Source: Chryseobacterium takakiae | GTDB taxonomy: Bacteria > Bacteroidota > Bacteroidia > Flavobacteriales > Weeksellaceae | Reading direction: 5' to 3' | Assembly: GCF_900129385.1 (NCBI RefSeq) | Contig: NZ_FQVO01000021.1 | Span: forward strand, 1 to 35,960 | DNA length: 35,960 bases | Shown: positions 24,249-32,562 of the stretch, in pieces | Layout: each line of letters opens with the position of its first letter | How positions within the stretch are numbered: the first letter of the stretch is position 1 | Position numbers and translations under genes: made by a program | The notes under the pieces: generated by a model | Told to the model about the DNA's origin: nothing | Database searches by the model: none | The model's input: the letters and a program-made list of their open reading frames with translations, nothing else

Positions 24249-27200
24249 TTAATTTGAGAAGATATTGGATAAAGTAGAAAAATTCTTTTTAACAAAGCCT
24301 TTTAATTGTTCGGAAATATTATTACCAAAATTTCCTATGTTCAATCCCGAGCGAACTGGGTAGTTTGGATAAACAGATTTCAAAGTTGAATATTCAAAAA
24401 AATATCCTATTTCTGTACTGCCAAACAATTCGGGTGCTCCAGAATTTTCAAATCTTATGGTTCTTTTAGTCCAATTACCCCAATGACTTGTCTCATGACC
24501 AATAACCATTACCATATAAAAAATATTTACAACGCCTTCAAAACTTTTGCTATTACGATTTGCCCCTTCAAACCAATTTAAAACATCAGTGTCAACAATT
24601 ATTGAGTTAATTAACCTTTTATCTTGACTATGCGCATATGGATATTCCGCTTCTGGCCATATATCTTCGGCTGATAGAATACCACCTTTTCCGTACTGGA
24701 AAATTTCAATTAAGTCCTCTAATGAAAACCCACTTACTGAACTAAGAGCATTCATAAAATTCTTGTCTTGCACCATTTTAGGTAAAATATATTTAACCAA
24801 ATCATAAAAAGCAGGATAGTTTTTTTGATAATATGCTTCCTGTCCTTTCGGAAACTGAAAGGTAGGAGAACTTCCCCCGCCAGCAGTTCCTGCTTCTGAT
24901 TGATCAATTGAGTTTACTTTAGGAGCTGGAATATCACCATTGGAGTTATCATTATAACCATAAAGATTCTTTATAGCGTTAAAAAGATCTATTGCATCTT
25001 GTCCCGTATATTCTACTCCTGCATCAAAAGTACCTCTTGCAGCCATCCCATCAGGATCAATAAACCGCATAGGGTTATTAACTGCATAATTGTACGGTGA
25101 ATGCCTTCTGTACACTTCTGCTAACGGATCTACCACACCCCATCTGCCGATATCCGGCATATAGAACCTGGCGCCGTAATCATTCATCCCGATCTCCTGC
25201 TGGAATTCCTTTCCGTTATATTCGTAATTATAATTTACTCCGGAGGTATCTGCGGGATTTCCGTGTTTTAATCCAAAAGCGTAATAATCATTTTTCTCGA
25301 CAATTGCCGCCTGTGCGCCTTCTCTGGTAAAGCTTACCCGTACATTTCCCAAATGGTCAACGTAGTGGTAAATATACTTATTTTTTATATTATCATAATA
25401 CCCTTCCGAAGTGGCAAAGAATTTCAGGCCGTTTGTATTTAAAAGATCTGTTATTTCGTAGCTGTATTGAAAGCCATCAATATATTCAGTATCAATAAAA
25501 GTATCCTGTTTTAATTTTCCGGAAAAATAAAGGAATCTCTTTTTGATCTTCACGCCGTCCGCCCGGTAAGCGTACTGAACGTTACTGTAAATATCCTGTC
25601 CGTTTCTGGTCACATAATCATTAAATTTAATATAGGAAGGCAGGTTGAGGTGATTGTATTTAATCTGGAGAAGACCTTTATCCCAATGCTGGGTCATATT
25701 TCCATTATCATCATAGGTAATGGTGTTCCCCGAAGTATCCGGATAGCCGCTGTAGTTATTCTTTTGATCAACTACTGAGATCAGCCTGTTTCCGTTATAG
25801 GTATACATAAGCTCATCAATCTGTTCGGCAAATCCTGAATATGACTTCTGGTTTCGGTTCAGTGCCATGATGTTTCCGTTGGAATCGTAGCTCATATTCT
25901 CATTATAGAATCCGTTCTGTGGGACAGTGGTTTCCGGTTCCTGGTAAACCGCAGCAGTAAGCCGGCTATACCCGTCATACTGATAGCTGTATCTTTTCAA
26001 GATACCATCTGCAGCCGTTTTCCAGTTTACTTCCGTAATATTTCCATTATAATTGGCCTGTGCTACGGATGCATTGGATGTAGAACCGAACTTAACCTCA
26101 TAACCAAACAATTTACTCCCTAAATTGGCCGGATCATTGATTTTACTTACCCAGCCTCTGGTATTATAGGTATACTGTATATCCTGCAGGTTGTTCCCTA
26201 CTTTTTTACTGGTGAGCTGCCCGAGTTCATTGTAGGTGTAGTCTGCCAGCAATTCTTCCGTAAGGCTATTAACCTGATGGTAGTGCTGCTTAAGGCGGAA
26301 CTGGTTATCATAAATAAACCGTTCCTTCACCGATATTTCAGTGTCGGTGCTTAATTTTTTATGATAGGTGTTGGCCAAAATAACCGCCCCGGAAAAATCC
26401 AGCTGCTTTTCTGTTTTGGTATATCCTCCCAAATGGTTTTTACCCTGGCTTCCGATCGTTCTTCCGGTAAGATCATACCAGATGTGGGTGGAAGACCAGT
26501 TATCATCATCCAGGTTTTTCACCAGGGTAGCGGTAGGCATTGCCTTGGTGCTTCTGATGCTGTTGATTCCATTGGCGGTCACCGTAGAAGAATTGGTAAG
26601 TACAGTCTGGCCTAATATCGTTTCAGGTCTTGGGAGCGTATTATTAAAATTCGTTCCCGGATAAGAATCATAATAGTTCACACTGTACAGCGTAAATGTT
26701 CCTGCAGGATATGCCGAATTGCTGTAAAATACTTCCTGCGTATTCTGTGTAAAAGACGTAGTACTTCTGGCTTCATTATTCAGTCCCTTCAAATCGGCGT
26801 TTGCCTGTTCCTGGGCTCTTGTTCCTCCCGTGAAACGGCCTGTATACACGATCCGTCCAAATTTGTCATATCGGGTAAACAGCCACTGGTTAGGAGTATC
26901 AGGATTATTTTTCATATTGGCATCCTGAGTAGCAACCAGACGGTTCTGCTGGTCATACACCATATACTCCCATCCTTTTCCCGGAAGCTTTTTCTCAATA
27001 AGCCTGTATTTGTTATCATAAATATACTGATAGCACAGATCATTTAATACCTGCTGTGATACGGAATTGCCATTGGCTGCAATGTTTTCTACAGCCTTGG
27101 GAGAAATCACAAAGGCAAGCATGTTCAGATCGTTATAGATATAATAGGTGTCTTGCTTAGTGCTGCCCGATTCTTTTCTTACCAATATGGTCTTTCCCTC

Positions 27201-27881
27201 TGAATTTTTGAATTCAATGGTGGTATTGCCGTTCTCATCGGTAACAATGGTTTTGGATAACTGACTGCTGCCGTATGTAGAGATTCCAGTAATGGATGTC
27301 GTTAGCATTTTATTGCTCCACACCGCATCCGTTGCAAATCTTTTAACCTGATCCGATGTCGTATTGGTAAGATACTGTGTTTTGACGGTATGCCCTGTGT
27401 TCATCGCCCATTCTGTACCGGGATGAGCTGTCTCTAATGTTCTGGCCATCGGTGAAGCTTCCAGTTTTTGCTCGGTATACGCATTGGATACTCCGTAATA
27501 GGTATTGGCTGATGTTTCTGAAACGGTATTCTGAATGCCCAAATTCGCAGTAGGAACCGGGACAGGAAGGATCGATTTTACCTGCCTTCCGAGATCATCA
27601 TACACAACAGGTATGGCAAGATCCTGTCCTAAAGGAGTAACTTTTACTTGTACTACCTGTTTTGCTCTTCCCAGTCCGTCAAAATACTGTACGGTTTCAT
27701 TCTTCTTACTTCCATCTGCAGATAAATATACTTTTGTGTAAATATAGTTTTCAGAAGTTGTAGGAGTGGTCTGTGCATGGGCAAACAACGAAAAACCTAC
27801 CGCTATAAGGGAAAATAAACTTTTCAGCTTTCGTTTTCCGGTATTGTTATATACTGTATGTAATTTCTTATACTTATTCAT
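24249..27881 (-). CDS. RHS/YD-repeat polymorphic toxin with DUF6443-like N-terminus and zincin-like tip
   Basis: 1210 aa. A Sec signal (about 1-37, SLFSLIAVGFSLFAHAQ) is followed by a DUF6443-type N-terminus (VQYFDGLGRAKQVVQVKVTP), many YD repeats (YDDLGRQVKSILPV; RYDKFGRIVYTGRF; YNELGQLTSKKV; YDGYSRLTAAVY), the RHS-associated core (about 860-945: VDHLGNVRVSFT to NPMRFIDPDG), class I linker (to GTAGGG, about 1003) and a CT of about 205 residues. The CT has YMVMVIGHETSHWGNWT (HExxH at about 1129) and ELFGSTEIGYFFEY, which offers the third Glu ligand. RHS shells enclose the tip until release. It has an export signal and no PAAR/VgrG context, which argues against T6SS delivery. It is the intact, expressed copy of the locus. 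Confidence 0.85.
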   Translation of the reverse strand: MNKYKKLHTVYNNTGKRKLKSLFSLIAVGFSLFAHAQTTPTTSENYIYTKVYLSADGSKKNETVQYFDGLGRAKQVVQVKVTPLGQDLAIPVVYDDLGRQVKSILPVPVPTANLGIQNTVSETSANTYYGVSNAYTEQKLEASPMARTLETAHPGTEWAMNTGHTVKTQYLTNTTSDQVKRFATDAVWSNKMLTTSITGISTYGSSQLSKTIVTDENGNTTIEFKNSEGKTILVRKESGSTKQDTYYIYNDLNMLAFVISPKAVENIAANGNSVSQQVLNDLCYQYIYDNKYRLIEKKLPGKGWEYMVYDQQNRLVATQDANMKNNPDTPNQWLFTRYDKFGRIVYTGRFTGGTRAQEQANADLKGLNNEARSTTSFTQNTQEVFYSNSAYPAGTFTLYSVNYYDSYPGTNFNNTLPRPETILGQTVLTNSSTVTANGINSIRSTKAMPTATLVKNLDDDNWSSTHIWYDLTGRTIGSQGKNHLGGYTKTEKQLDFSGAVILANTYHKKLSTDTEISVKERFIYDNQFRLKQHYHQVNSLTEELLADYTYNELGQLTSKKVGNNLQDIQYTYNTRGWVSKINDPANLGSKLFGYEVKFGSTSNASVAQANYNGNITEVNWKTAADGILKRYSYQYDGYSRLTAAVYQEPETTVPQNGFYNENMSYDSNGNIMALNRNQKSYSGFAEQIDELMYTYNGNRLISVVDQKNNYSGYPDTSGNTITYDDNGNMTQHWDKGLLQIKYNHLNLPSYIKFNDYVTRNGQDIYSNVQYAYRADGVKIKKRFLYFSGKLKQDTFIDTEYIDGFQYSYEITDLLNTNGLKFFATSEGYYDNIKNKYIYHYVDHLGNVRVSFTREGAQAAIVEKNDYYAFGLKHGNPADTSGVNYNYEYNGKEFQQEIGMNDYGARFYMPDIGRWGVVDPLAEVYRRHSPYNYAVNNPMRFIDPDGMAARGTFDAGVEYTGQDAIDLFNAIKNLYGYNDNSNGDIPAPKVNSIDQSEAGTAGGGSSPTFQFPKGQEAYYQKNYPAFYDLVKYILPKMVQDKNFMNALSSVSGFSLEDLIEIFQYGKGGILSAEDIWPEAEYPYAHSQDKRLINSIIVDTDVLNWFEGANRNSKSFEGVVNIFYMVMVIGHETSHWGNWTKRTIRFENSGAPELFGSTEIGYFFEYSTLKSVYPNYPVRSGLNIGNFGNNISEQLKGFVKKNFSTLSNIFSN

Positions 27882-27885
27882 CTTA

Positions 27886-30666
27886 TTAGTTTTTATTATG
27901 ATACTGGTGCTCTTTAACCGTATTTCCGTTCACATCCACGACTCTGCTTAACCTGTTATACGCATCGTATTTGTAAAATTCCATCATTCCGTTGGGAGGA
28001 ATGACCGTAGTGATACCCACCAAAGGATTATACGTGTAGCAGGTTACCATAAAATTTTGAAGAGCAGTATTATTTTTAAATGAATTCAGGGCATCTACCA
28101 ATGTTTTTTCCAATGCTTCTTCTTGTGTAGCGGTCGCATTAGCATCATTATTAGAGGCGTTAACGATTGCCGTGATCAGCGAAGCCGGAATATCCGACAG
28201 TTTGGCACCTTCTATTTTAGCAATAGGCATTGTTTTATTATATCCCCAGATAATTGTGGTTGAAAAACCTGATGAACCTGCATCAGGAAAACCCGTATAT
28301 TGTACCGGATTGCCTTTATCATCATAAAGGTCGTACGATATATTCTTAAAGGACTGGGAAGGAGTATCCGGAAAATAGCTGATCTGAGAGGTCGGATAAT
28401 AATCTGAGCTATTGTCAAATTTGGTTTCAGATTTTGAAACCAGCTTCCCGTTTCTTTTCATTTCTGATTTTACCGGAACCGAAATAATCCCTGCATTCCA
28501 AAGCTTTGGAGTTTCCAGAGCTACGCCCCACGCATAGGTAATATTCTGTTCATTTACCGTTCCATCCGATTCTGTTGTTTTCTTATAAATAATATTAAAA
28601 TCTTTGGTGTCTCTTACTGTTTCCGAAGTCACCGTTAAGAGATCAGATCCGGTATATGTGGTGGTGGTAGAAAACTGCTTTTTAATCATTGAATTTTTAC
28701 CGGCAGAAAAACTGGTCTGATAAAATTCATAGTCATTGGTTTCTTTGGCAACAATGACATTATCTTTATTATAGACTTCCGTTTTATCAACAATACCGTT
28801 CATTAAAACATTGTAATAGTTCAGATCTTTTAAAGTCCCGTCAGGATTTACATTTTCAGGATAATCTTCCAATGTTTTGACATAGTACTTAGTATAGCCT
28901 CCATTTTGTCCTACCGTTTCTTTTACATTTTTATAGACAACCCCAATTTCATCTTCATAAAAAAAGCCGCTTGTTTTGGTATTATCTGTAAATTTCTGAT
29001 AGTCATAGCTTTTAGTCTGCGAGGGAACTAACGTATTTCCGTCATAGTATTCAATCTTTTTAATGCGGACTCCTTTTCCTGTTGAATAATTGGGAAGCGG
29101 TTTGGATTTATAGCGGATACGCTTAATGACCACCGTTCCTTTTCCGCCCGTACCCGTGATTTTGATCATATTATTTCCGGACATATACTTTTTATGTCCG
29201 TCTGATGTTAAAATTCCTGATGTGATTTCTGCATTTATGAAAGGATTCCCGTTCTCATCAACAATGGGGCTGTTGTAATATTCACTGACATCCACCCAAT
29301 ATTCCAGATAGCTTGAACCATCGGTATTGTCCGGGTTCGCAGGAAGATTAAAAAGCAGGTTGGTTCCGAAATTCGTATCAAAATTAATACTGGCAATATC
29401 CTGGTAATATTGTGCTTCCCGATCTGTTAGCGTATGCGGCGGAGCTGATACCAACAGATAATTAGCCGTATTTTTATCAATATAATACTGGTTAGGCTCA
29501 TAGTCATACTTAACGGTACTTCCTGTCGGAAATTTAATACTTGTCAGTAAACCTAATCCCAAATATCTTGGATTCTCTGCCTCGTTTTCAAAGCAGGGTT
29601 TATAAGGATTAACAGCTTCCGTCCATCCAACATTATCAAACGGATTGACAGCATAAAGGAATTCCGTTGCCTGATATTCTGAAAGTGATGTATTGTATTT
29701 TAAAATCTTGTTCAGGATTCTTTTGTTCTGTATTTCTGAATAAAGACAAGGTGAGGGCAATGCAGGAGTGTAACCGTAAGGGTAATTGTAACCGCTCACA
29801 ACAGACTGAAATGCATATTTCTGAACTACTTTTCCTGAAACGGTCTTCAGTTCTATATTTTCCAGTTGAAACGGATCAGAGTATGATTTTCTCTTAGCAG
29901 CATCAAAGGAATAGTTTATATTGATTTCGCCATAATCATAGGCTGTGATTTTTTTAGTTTTAAGACTTTTTACCGGATACAGAATGCCCGCAGTACCCAC
30001 CGTATAGTTATCTTCCTGATATTCAAATTTTAAAAGCTCCACCCCGTTTACATCCACAATTTTTGACAGGTAAAAGCCAACAGGAAATGTCTGAGGATTT
30101 CCAGCCATATAAGCATAGGAAATATCGGTCTTATCAAAGTAAAATTTGGTTCCCGCTTCATCGGTAATGATAAAGTTGTACTGTCCGTTCGGTTCGGTAA
30201 AAGTAATATTTAACTTATCATAAGTCAGTTTACGGAATATATTTACTCCCGATGAATTCTTGCTCAGGGAAAACTTTCCGCTGCGCCCTAATACATTATA
30301 ATAATAAGTATCTTCAGGAAAGCCGTTGAAAGGATTGATGTTCCTGTAAATAAGAGCCGTTAATCCGTAGGTTGACCATCCTAAGCCAATATCTGAAGCC
30401 TTATTATAGCGTCCTGAGTTGTTTGGATGGTAACTCATACCGCAGTTAATCGAAACACTTTTATTGTGTGTATCTAAAGAAAAAAATGGAATATTGGTTT
30501 CGGGAATACCGGAAGATATGGCTACAGGAGATTTTACATAAGTCGGTAAAGAAGCCGCAGAAGGAGCTGAAAGAAAGTTCTCTTCAATAGTGGCCGACTG
30601 GGCTGAAACAAAACTTATCGAGAGCTTTGCTATAAACAGTATTGTTATAATATTCTTTATTTTCAT
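27886..30666 (-). CDS. Exported RHS-associated shell protein (first half of a split Rhs)
   Basis: 926 aa with Sec signal MKIKNIITILFIAKLSISFV-SAQ. The N-terminal part (PTYVKSPVAISSGIPETNIP, GLGWSTYGLTALIYRNINPF) resembles the start of SpvB/TcaC- or RHS-like shells. The middle is beta-rich, and the end carries a YD repeat (EFYKYDAYNRLSRVVDVNGN). It has no core and no toxin tip. It stops 4 bases before the RHS gene, and the pair reads like one long RHS shell divided into two separately exported chains. It is probably needed for assembly or delivery of the toxin; the precise role is unknown. Confidence 0.78.
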   Translation of the reverse strand: MKIKNIITILFIAKLSISFVSAQSATIEENFLSAPSAASLPTYVKSPVAISSGIPETNIPFFSLDTHNKSVSINCGMSYHPNNSGRYNKASDIGLGWSTYGLTALIYRNINPFNGFPEDTYYYNVLGRSGKFSLSKNSSGVNIFRKLTYDKLNITFTEPNGQYNFIITDEAGTKFYFDKTDISYAYMAGNPQTFPVGFYLSKIVDVNGVELLKFEYQEDNYTVGTAGILYPVKSLKTKKITAYDYGEININYSFDAAKRKSYSDPFQLENIELKTVSGKVVQKYAFQSVVSGYNYPYGYTPALPSPCLYSEIQNKRILNKILKYNTSLSEYQATEFLYAVNPFDNVGWTEAVNPYKPCFENEAENPRYLGLGLLTSIKFPTGSTVKYDYEPNQYYIDKNTANYLLVSAPPHTLTDREAQYYQDIASINFDTNFGTNLLFNLPANPDNTDGSSYLEYWVDVSEYYNSPIVDENGNPFINAEITSGILTSDGHKKYMSGNNMIKITGTGGKGTVVIKRIRYKSKPLPNYSTGKGVRIKKIEYYDGNTLVPSQTKSYDYQKFTDNTKTSGFFYEDEIGVVYKNVKETVGQNGGYTKYYVKTLEDYPENVNPDGTLKDLNYYNVLMNGIVDKTEVYNKDNVIVAKETNDYEFYQTSFSAGKNSMIKKQFSTTTTYTGSDLLTVTSETVRDTKDFNIIYKKTTESDGTVNEQNITYAWGVALETPKLWNAGIISVPVKSEMKRNGKLVSKSETKFDNSSDYYPTSQISYFPDTPSQSFKNISYDLYDDKGNPVQYTGFPDAGSSGFSTTIIWGYNKTMPIAKIEGAKLSDIPASLITAIVNASNNDANATATQEEALEKTLVDALNSFKNNTALQNFMVTCYTYNPLVGITTVIPPNGMMEFYKYDAYNRLSRVVDVNGNTVKEHQYHNKN

Positions 30667-30668
30667 GG

Positions 30669-32300
30669 TTATTTCTTAATCAATTTAGCACTCGCTGTTT
30701 TGTTATCATTCATTTTCACACTCACCAGATACGCTCCCTGAACCAGGTTCTGTGTATTGATCTTCGTGACTTTATTTTTAGTTTTCAGGCTCTGAAGCTG
30801 TCTTCCGCCCATATCATACACCAAAATCTCTGCTTCAAAGGAAGACTCCCCTCCTTTGGAGGGGTTGGGGGAGGCTCCTATCTCCACATATGCATAATCA
30901 CTCACCGGATTCGGGTAGATCTTAATATCCTGCTTTTCGATCAGCTCATCAATCTGCTTATCACCCAGCTTTACAATTTTCCAGTTCTCTTTTCCCAATT
31001 CCTCAGCGCTCGTCCCGGCTAAAACAATCGAACCGTCCCGGTTCAGCTTGATATCAGAAAGCCTTTCCTCTCTTTTTCTGGATTCGCCCTTCACATGCTT
31101 TCGCCATTGTTCCTCTCCTTTTTCATTGAGATACAGCATCCAGAAGGTCTCATCATCACTTTCAATCCTTCCTTCAGCCTGGGTGTAACCTCCCAATAGA
31201 ATTCCTTTGGTTGATGGTTGATTGTTGTCGGTTGACGGATTGTGAATCACGCTCATTCCCATCAGAACATCCCGGTTCCTGAAATTGTAGGATTTCTGCC
31301 AGAGCTCTTCTCCTCTTTCATTTAAAGAAATCAGCCATAAATCCGTCCCTTCTTCGATTCCTACGGTTTTATTTCCGGATCTTTCCGATCTTGATTCTCC
31401 ACCGATTAAATAACCTGTAGATGTTAAAGCTAAAGTTCTTAAATGGTCATCACCTTTCCCTCCGAAATTCTTCTCCCATTCTACTTTGCCATCTTTTGAA
31501 AGCTTAATGATCCAATAATCGCCCTCGCCGAAATTTTCTGTCTTCTTAGATCCTCCGGCATTGCTTCTGGAATACACTCCGAGTAAAGCACCCCCGTCTT
31601 TCGTAGGAATCATTTTTTCCACTTCATCCAATCCTTTTCCGCCTAAAATGAGCTGCGATAATTCTTTCCCGTTTTTATCCAGTTTCACAATCAGGACATC
31701 TTTGGATCCGTAACCTTTTGAATACTGAGCCTGTCGAAGGGCTGTAACATTCCCTGCCACAAAGAATCCCAAATCCGTCGTCTGAATTACCGCTCTGGCT
31801 TCCTCATCCGAATTACTGCCAATCGTTTTCTGCCACAATTCATCCCCGAATTCATTAATCCGGATCAGCCAGATATCTGATCCGCCTTTGGAATCGTCTT
31901 TCTTATCCAACCCTTTTCCGCTGAACGAAGTGCCTGAAAGAAGGAATCCGCCCTCCTGCGTATTTACCGTGGCTGAAAGAAAATCGTGATTTTGTCCCGA
32001 GAAATATTTTTCCCAGACTTCTTCGCCCTGTTGATTCAGTTTAACCAAATGAAAATCGTAACCGTTGTTGGGCTGCTGGCTGTTGGCATTTGGCAAATGG
32101 CTTTTGCCTCCGGCTTTGGACATGTTATTTCCTGTCTGGATAGAACTGCCGGTTATCAAATACTGCTGGTCGATGGTAGTGGTAACCTGCGAAAGAAAAT
32201 CCTGGGTGGAAGATTTAATGTCTTTCTGCCAGATGACTTCCTGGGCAGAAACGCCCAGAACGGAACACAAGAACAGTGCTCCTGAGTATATTTTATTCAT
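30669..32300 (-). CDS. Secreted propeller-like protein with T9SS type A sorting domain
   Basis: 543 aa. Signal peptide MNKIYSGALFLCSVLGVSAQ; then repeated blades of the form DVLIVKLDKNGKELSQLILG, DYWIIKLSKDGKVEWEKNFG, DLWLISLNERGEELWQKSYN, which fit a beta-propeller. At about 459 IKIYPNPVSDYAYVEI opens a C-terminal sorting domain ending GAYLVSVKMNDNKTASAKLIKK (read in parts), so export by the type IX secretion system is expected. It is the first gene of the toxin operon, 2 bases before the shell gene, and may be a surface receptor or carrier. Four loops contain in-frame low-complexity insertions that look like genomic repeats (see repeat entries). Confidence 0.85.
   Translation of the reverse strand: MNKIYSGALFLCSVLGVSAQEVIWQKDIKSSTQDFLSQVTTTIDQQYLITGSSIQTGNNMSKAGGKSHLPNANSQQPNNGYDFHLVKLNQQGEEVWEKYFSGQNHDFLSATVNTQEGGFLLSGTSFSGKGLDKKDDSKGGSDIWLIRINEFGDELWQKTIGSNSDEEARAVIQTTDLGFFVAGNVTALRQAQYSKGYGSKDVLIVKLDKNGKELSQLILGGKGLDEVEKMIPTKDGGALLGVYSRSNAGGSKKTENFGEGDYWIIKLSKDGKVEWEKNFGGKGDDHLRTLALTSTGYLIGGESRSERSGNKTVGIEEGTDLWLISLNERGEELWQKSYNFRNRDVLMGMSVIHNPSTDNNQPSTKGILLGGYTQAEGRIESDDETFWMLYLNEKGEEQWRKHVKGESRKREERLSDIKLNRDGSIVLAGTSAEELGKENWKIVKLGDKQIDELIEKQDIKIYPNPVSDYAYVEIGASPNPSKGGESSFEAEILVYDMGGRQLQSLKTKNKVTKINTQNLVQGAYLVSVKMNDNKTASAKLIKK
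30846..30876. repeat. CCCTCCTTTGGAGGGG repeat inserted in the sorting domain
   Basis: CTCCCCTCCTTTGGAGGGGT plus TGGGGGAGGCT, an imperfect palindrome of the kind dispersed in Bacteroidota genomes, lies in frame within the T9SS domain and encodes ASPNPSKGGESS. Confidence 0.6.
31209..31240. repeat. Low-complexity repeat tract in the T9SS-sorted gene
   Basis: TTGATGGTTGATTGTTGTCG then GTTGACGG; encodes NPSTDNNQPST between two propeller blades. Such GTTGA-rich tracts look like an intergenic repeat captured in frame. Confidence 0.45.
31723..31746. repeat. CTTCGACAGGCTCAG arm inside the T9SS-sorted gene
   Basis: ACTGAGCCTGTCGAAGGGCT is one arm of the repeat seen at 6734-6813 and 9826-9897, here within a coding frame, encoding TALRQAQ between GN and YSKGYGSKDV. 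Confidence 0.7.
32069..32105. repeat. GGCTGTTGGCATTTGGC low-complexity tract in the T9SS-sorted gene
   Basis: GGGCTGCTGGCTGTTGGCAT then TTGGCAAATGGCTTTT; encodes KSHLPNANSQQPNNG near residue 72, a loop of atypical composition between propeller strands. Confidence 0.45.
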
Positions 32301-32348
32301 TCCTAATGTTTATTTCGAGTTGTGTTGATTATTAATTTTAAATCGCCG

Positions 32349-32356
32349 CAAAAATA
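32349..32356 (-). promoter_or_regulatory. Likely -7 box of the toxin-operon promoter
   Basis: TATTTTTG on the minus strand matches the Bacteroidota TAnnTTTG -7 element. It lies about 50 bases upstream of the ATG of the T9SS-sorted gene (32300). No TTG is found at the ideal distance upstream, so strength is uncertain. Confidence 0.5.
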
Positions 32357-32524
32357 CTTATTTTATACAAGGTGTGGAAAAACTACAATATCAATTTATT
32401 ATGAATTTCATCAGATAAATTACTGTCCGCTTGTCATCCTATTATTTGCAAAACTATAATCTGGTAACGACAAAATATGTCGTTTCTTATATAAGAATGA
32501 TGAGAAAAGGAATAAAAGTTGCAG

Positions 32525-32554
32525 TTGTAGTAGACTTACGTTTACCTATCTTTG
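32525..32554 (+). promoter_or_regulatory. Bacteroidota-type promoter of the PAS kinase gene
   Basis: TTG (32525-32527), 19-base spacer, TATCTTTG (32547-32554), an exact match to the TTG/N19/TAnnTTTG pattern. Transcription would begin near 32561, at or almost at the ATG (32563), so the mRNA may be leaderless or nearly so. Confidence 0.65.
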
Positions 32555-32562
32555 TTATATAT

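Noticed and set aside
12697..25330. Repeated plus-strand ORFs beginning MNAFCTLL.. at 12697, 17233 and 25097 (and a related frame at 19156), looking like a conserved small-protein family
   Set aside because: They are antisense frames of the RHS core copies; their similarity comes from the repeated core on the other strand.
24249..32300. Type VI secretion-linked Rhs
   Set aside because: No PAAR, VgrG, Hcp or EagR-type gene is present, and the Rhs proteins have Sec signal peptides.
32431..32562. N-terminal extension of the PAS kinase
   Set aside because: The extension contains the promoter and gives no PAS or signal text; the ATG at 32563 fits better.
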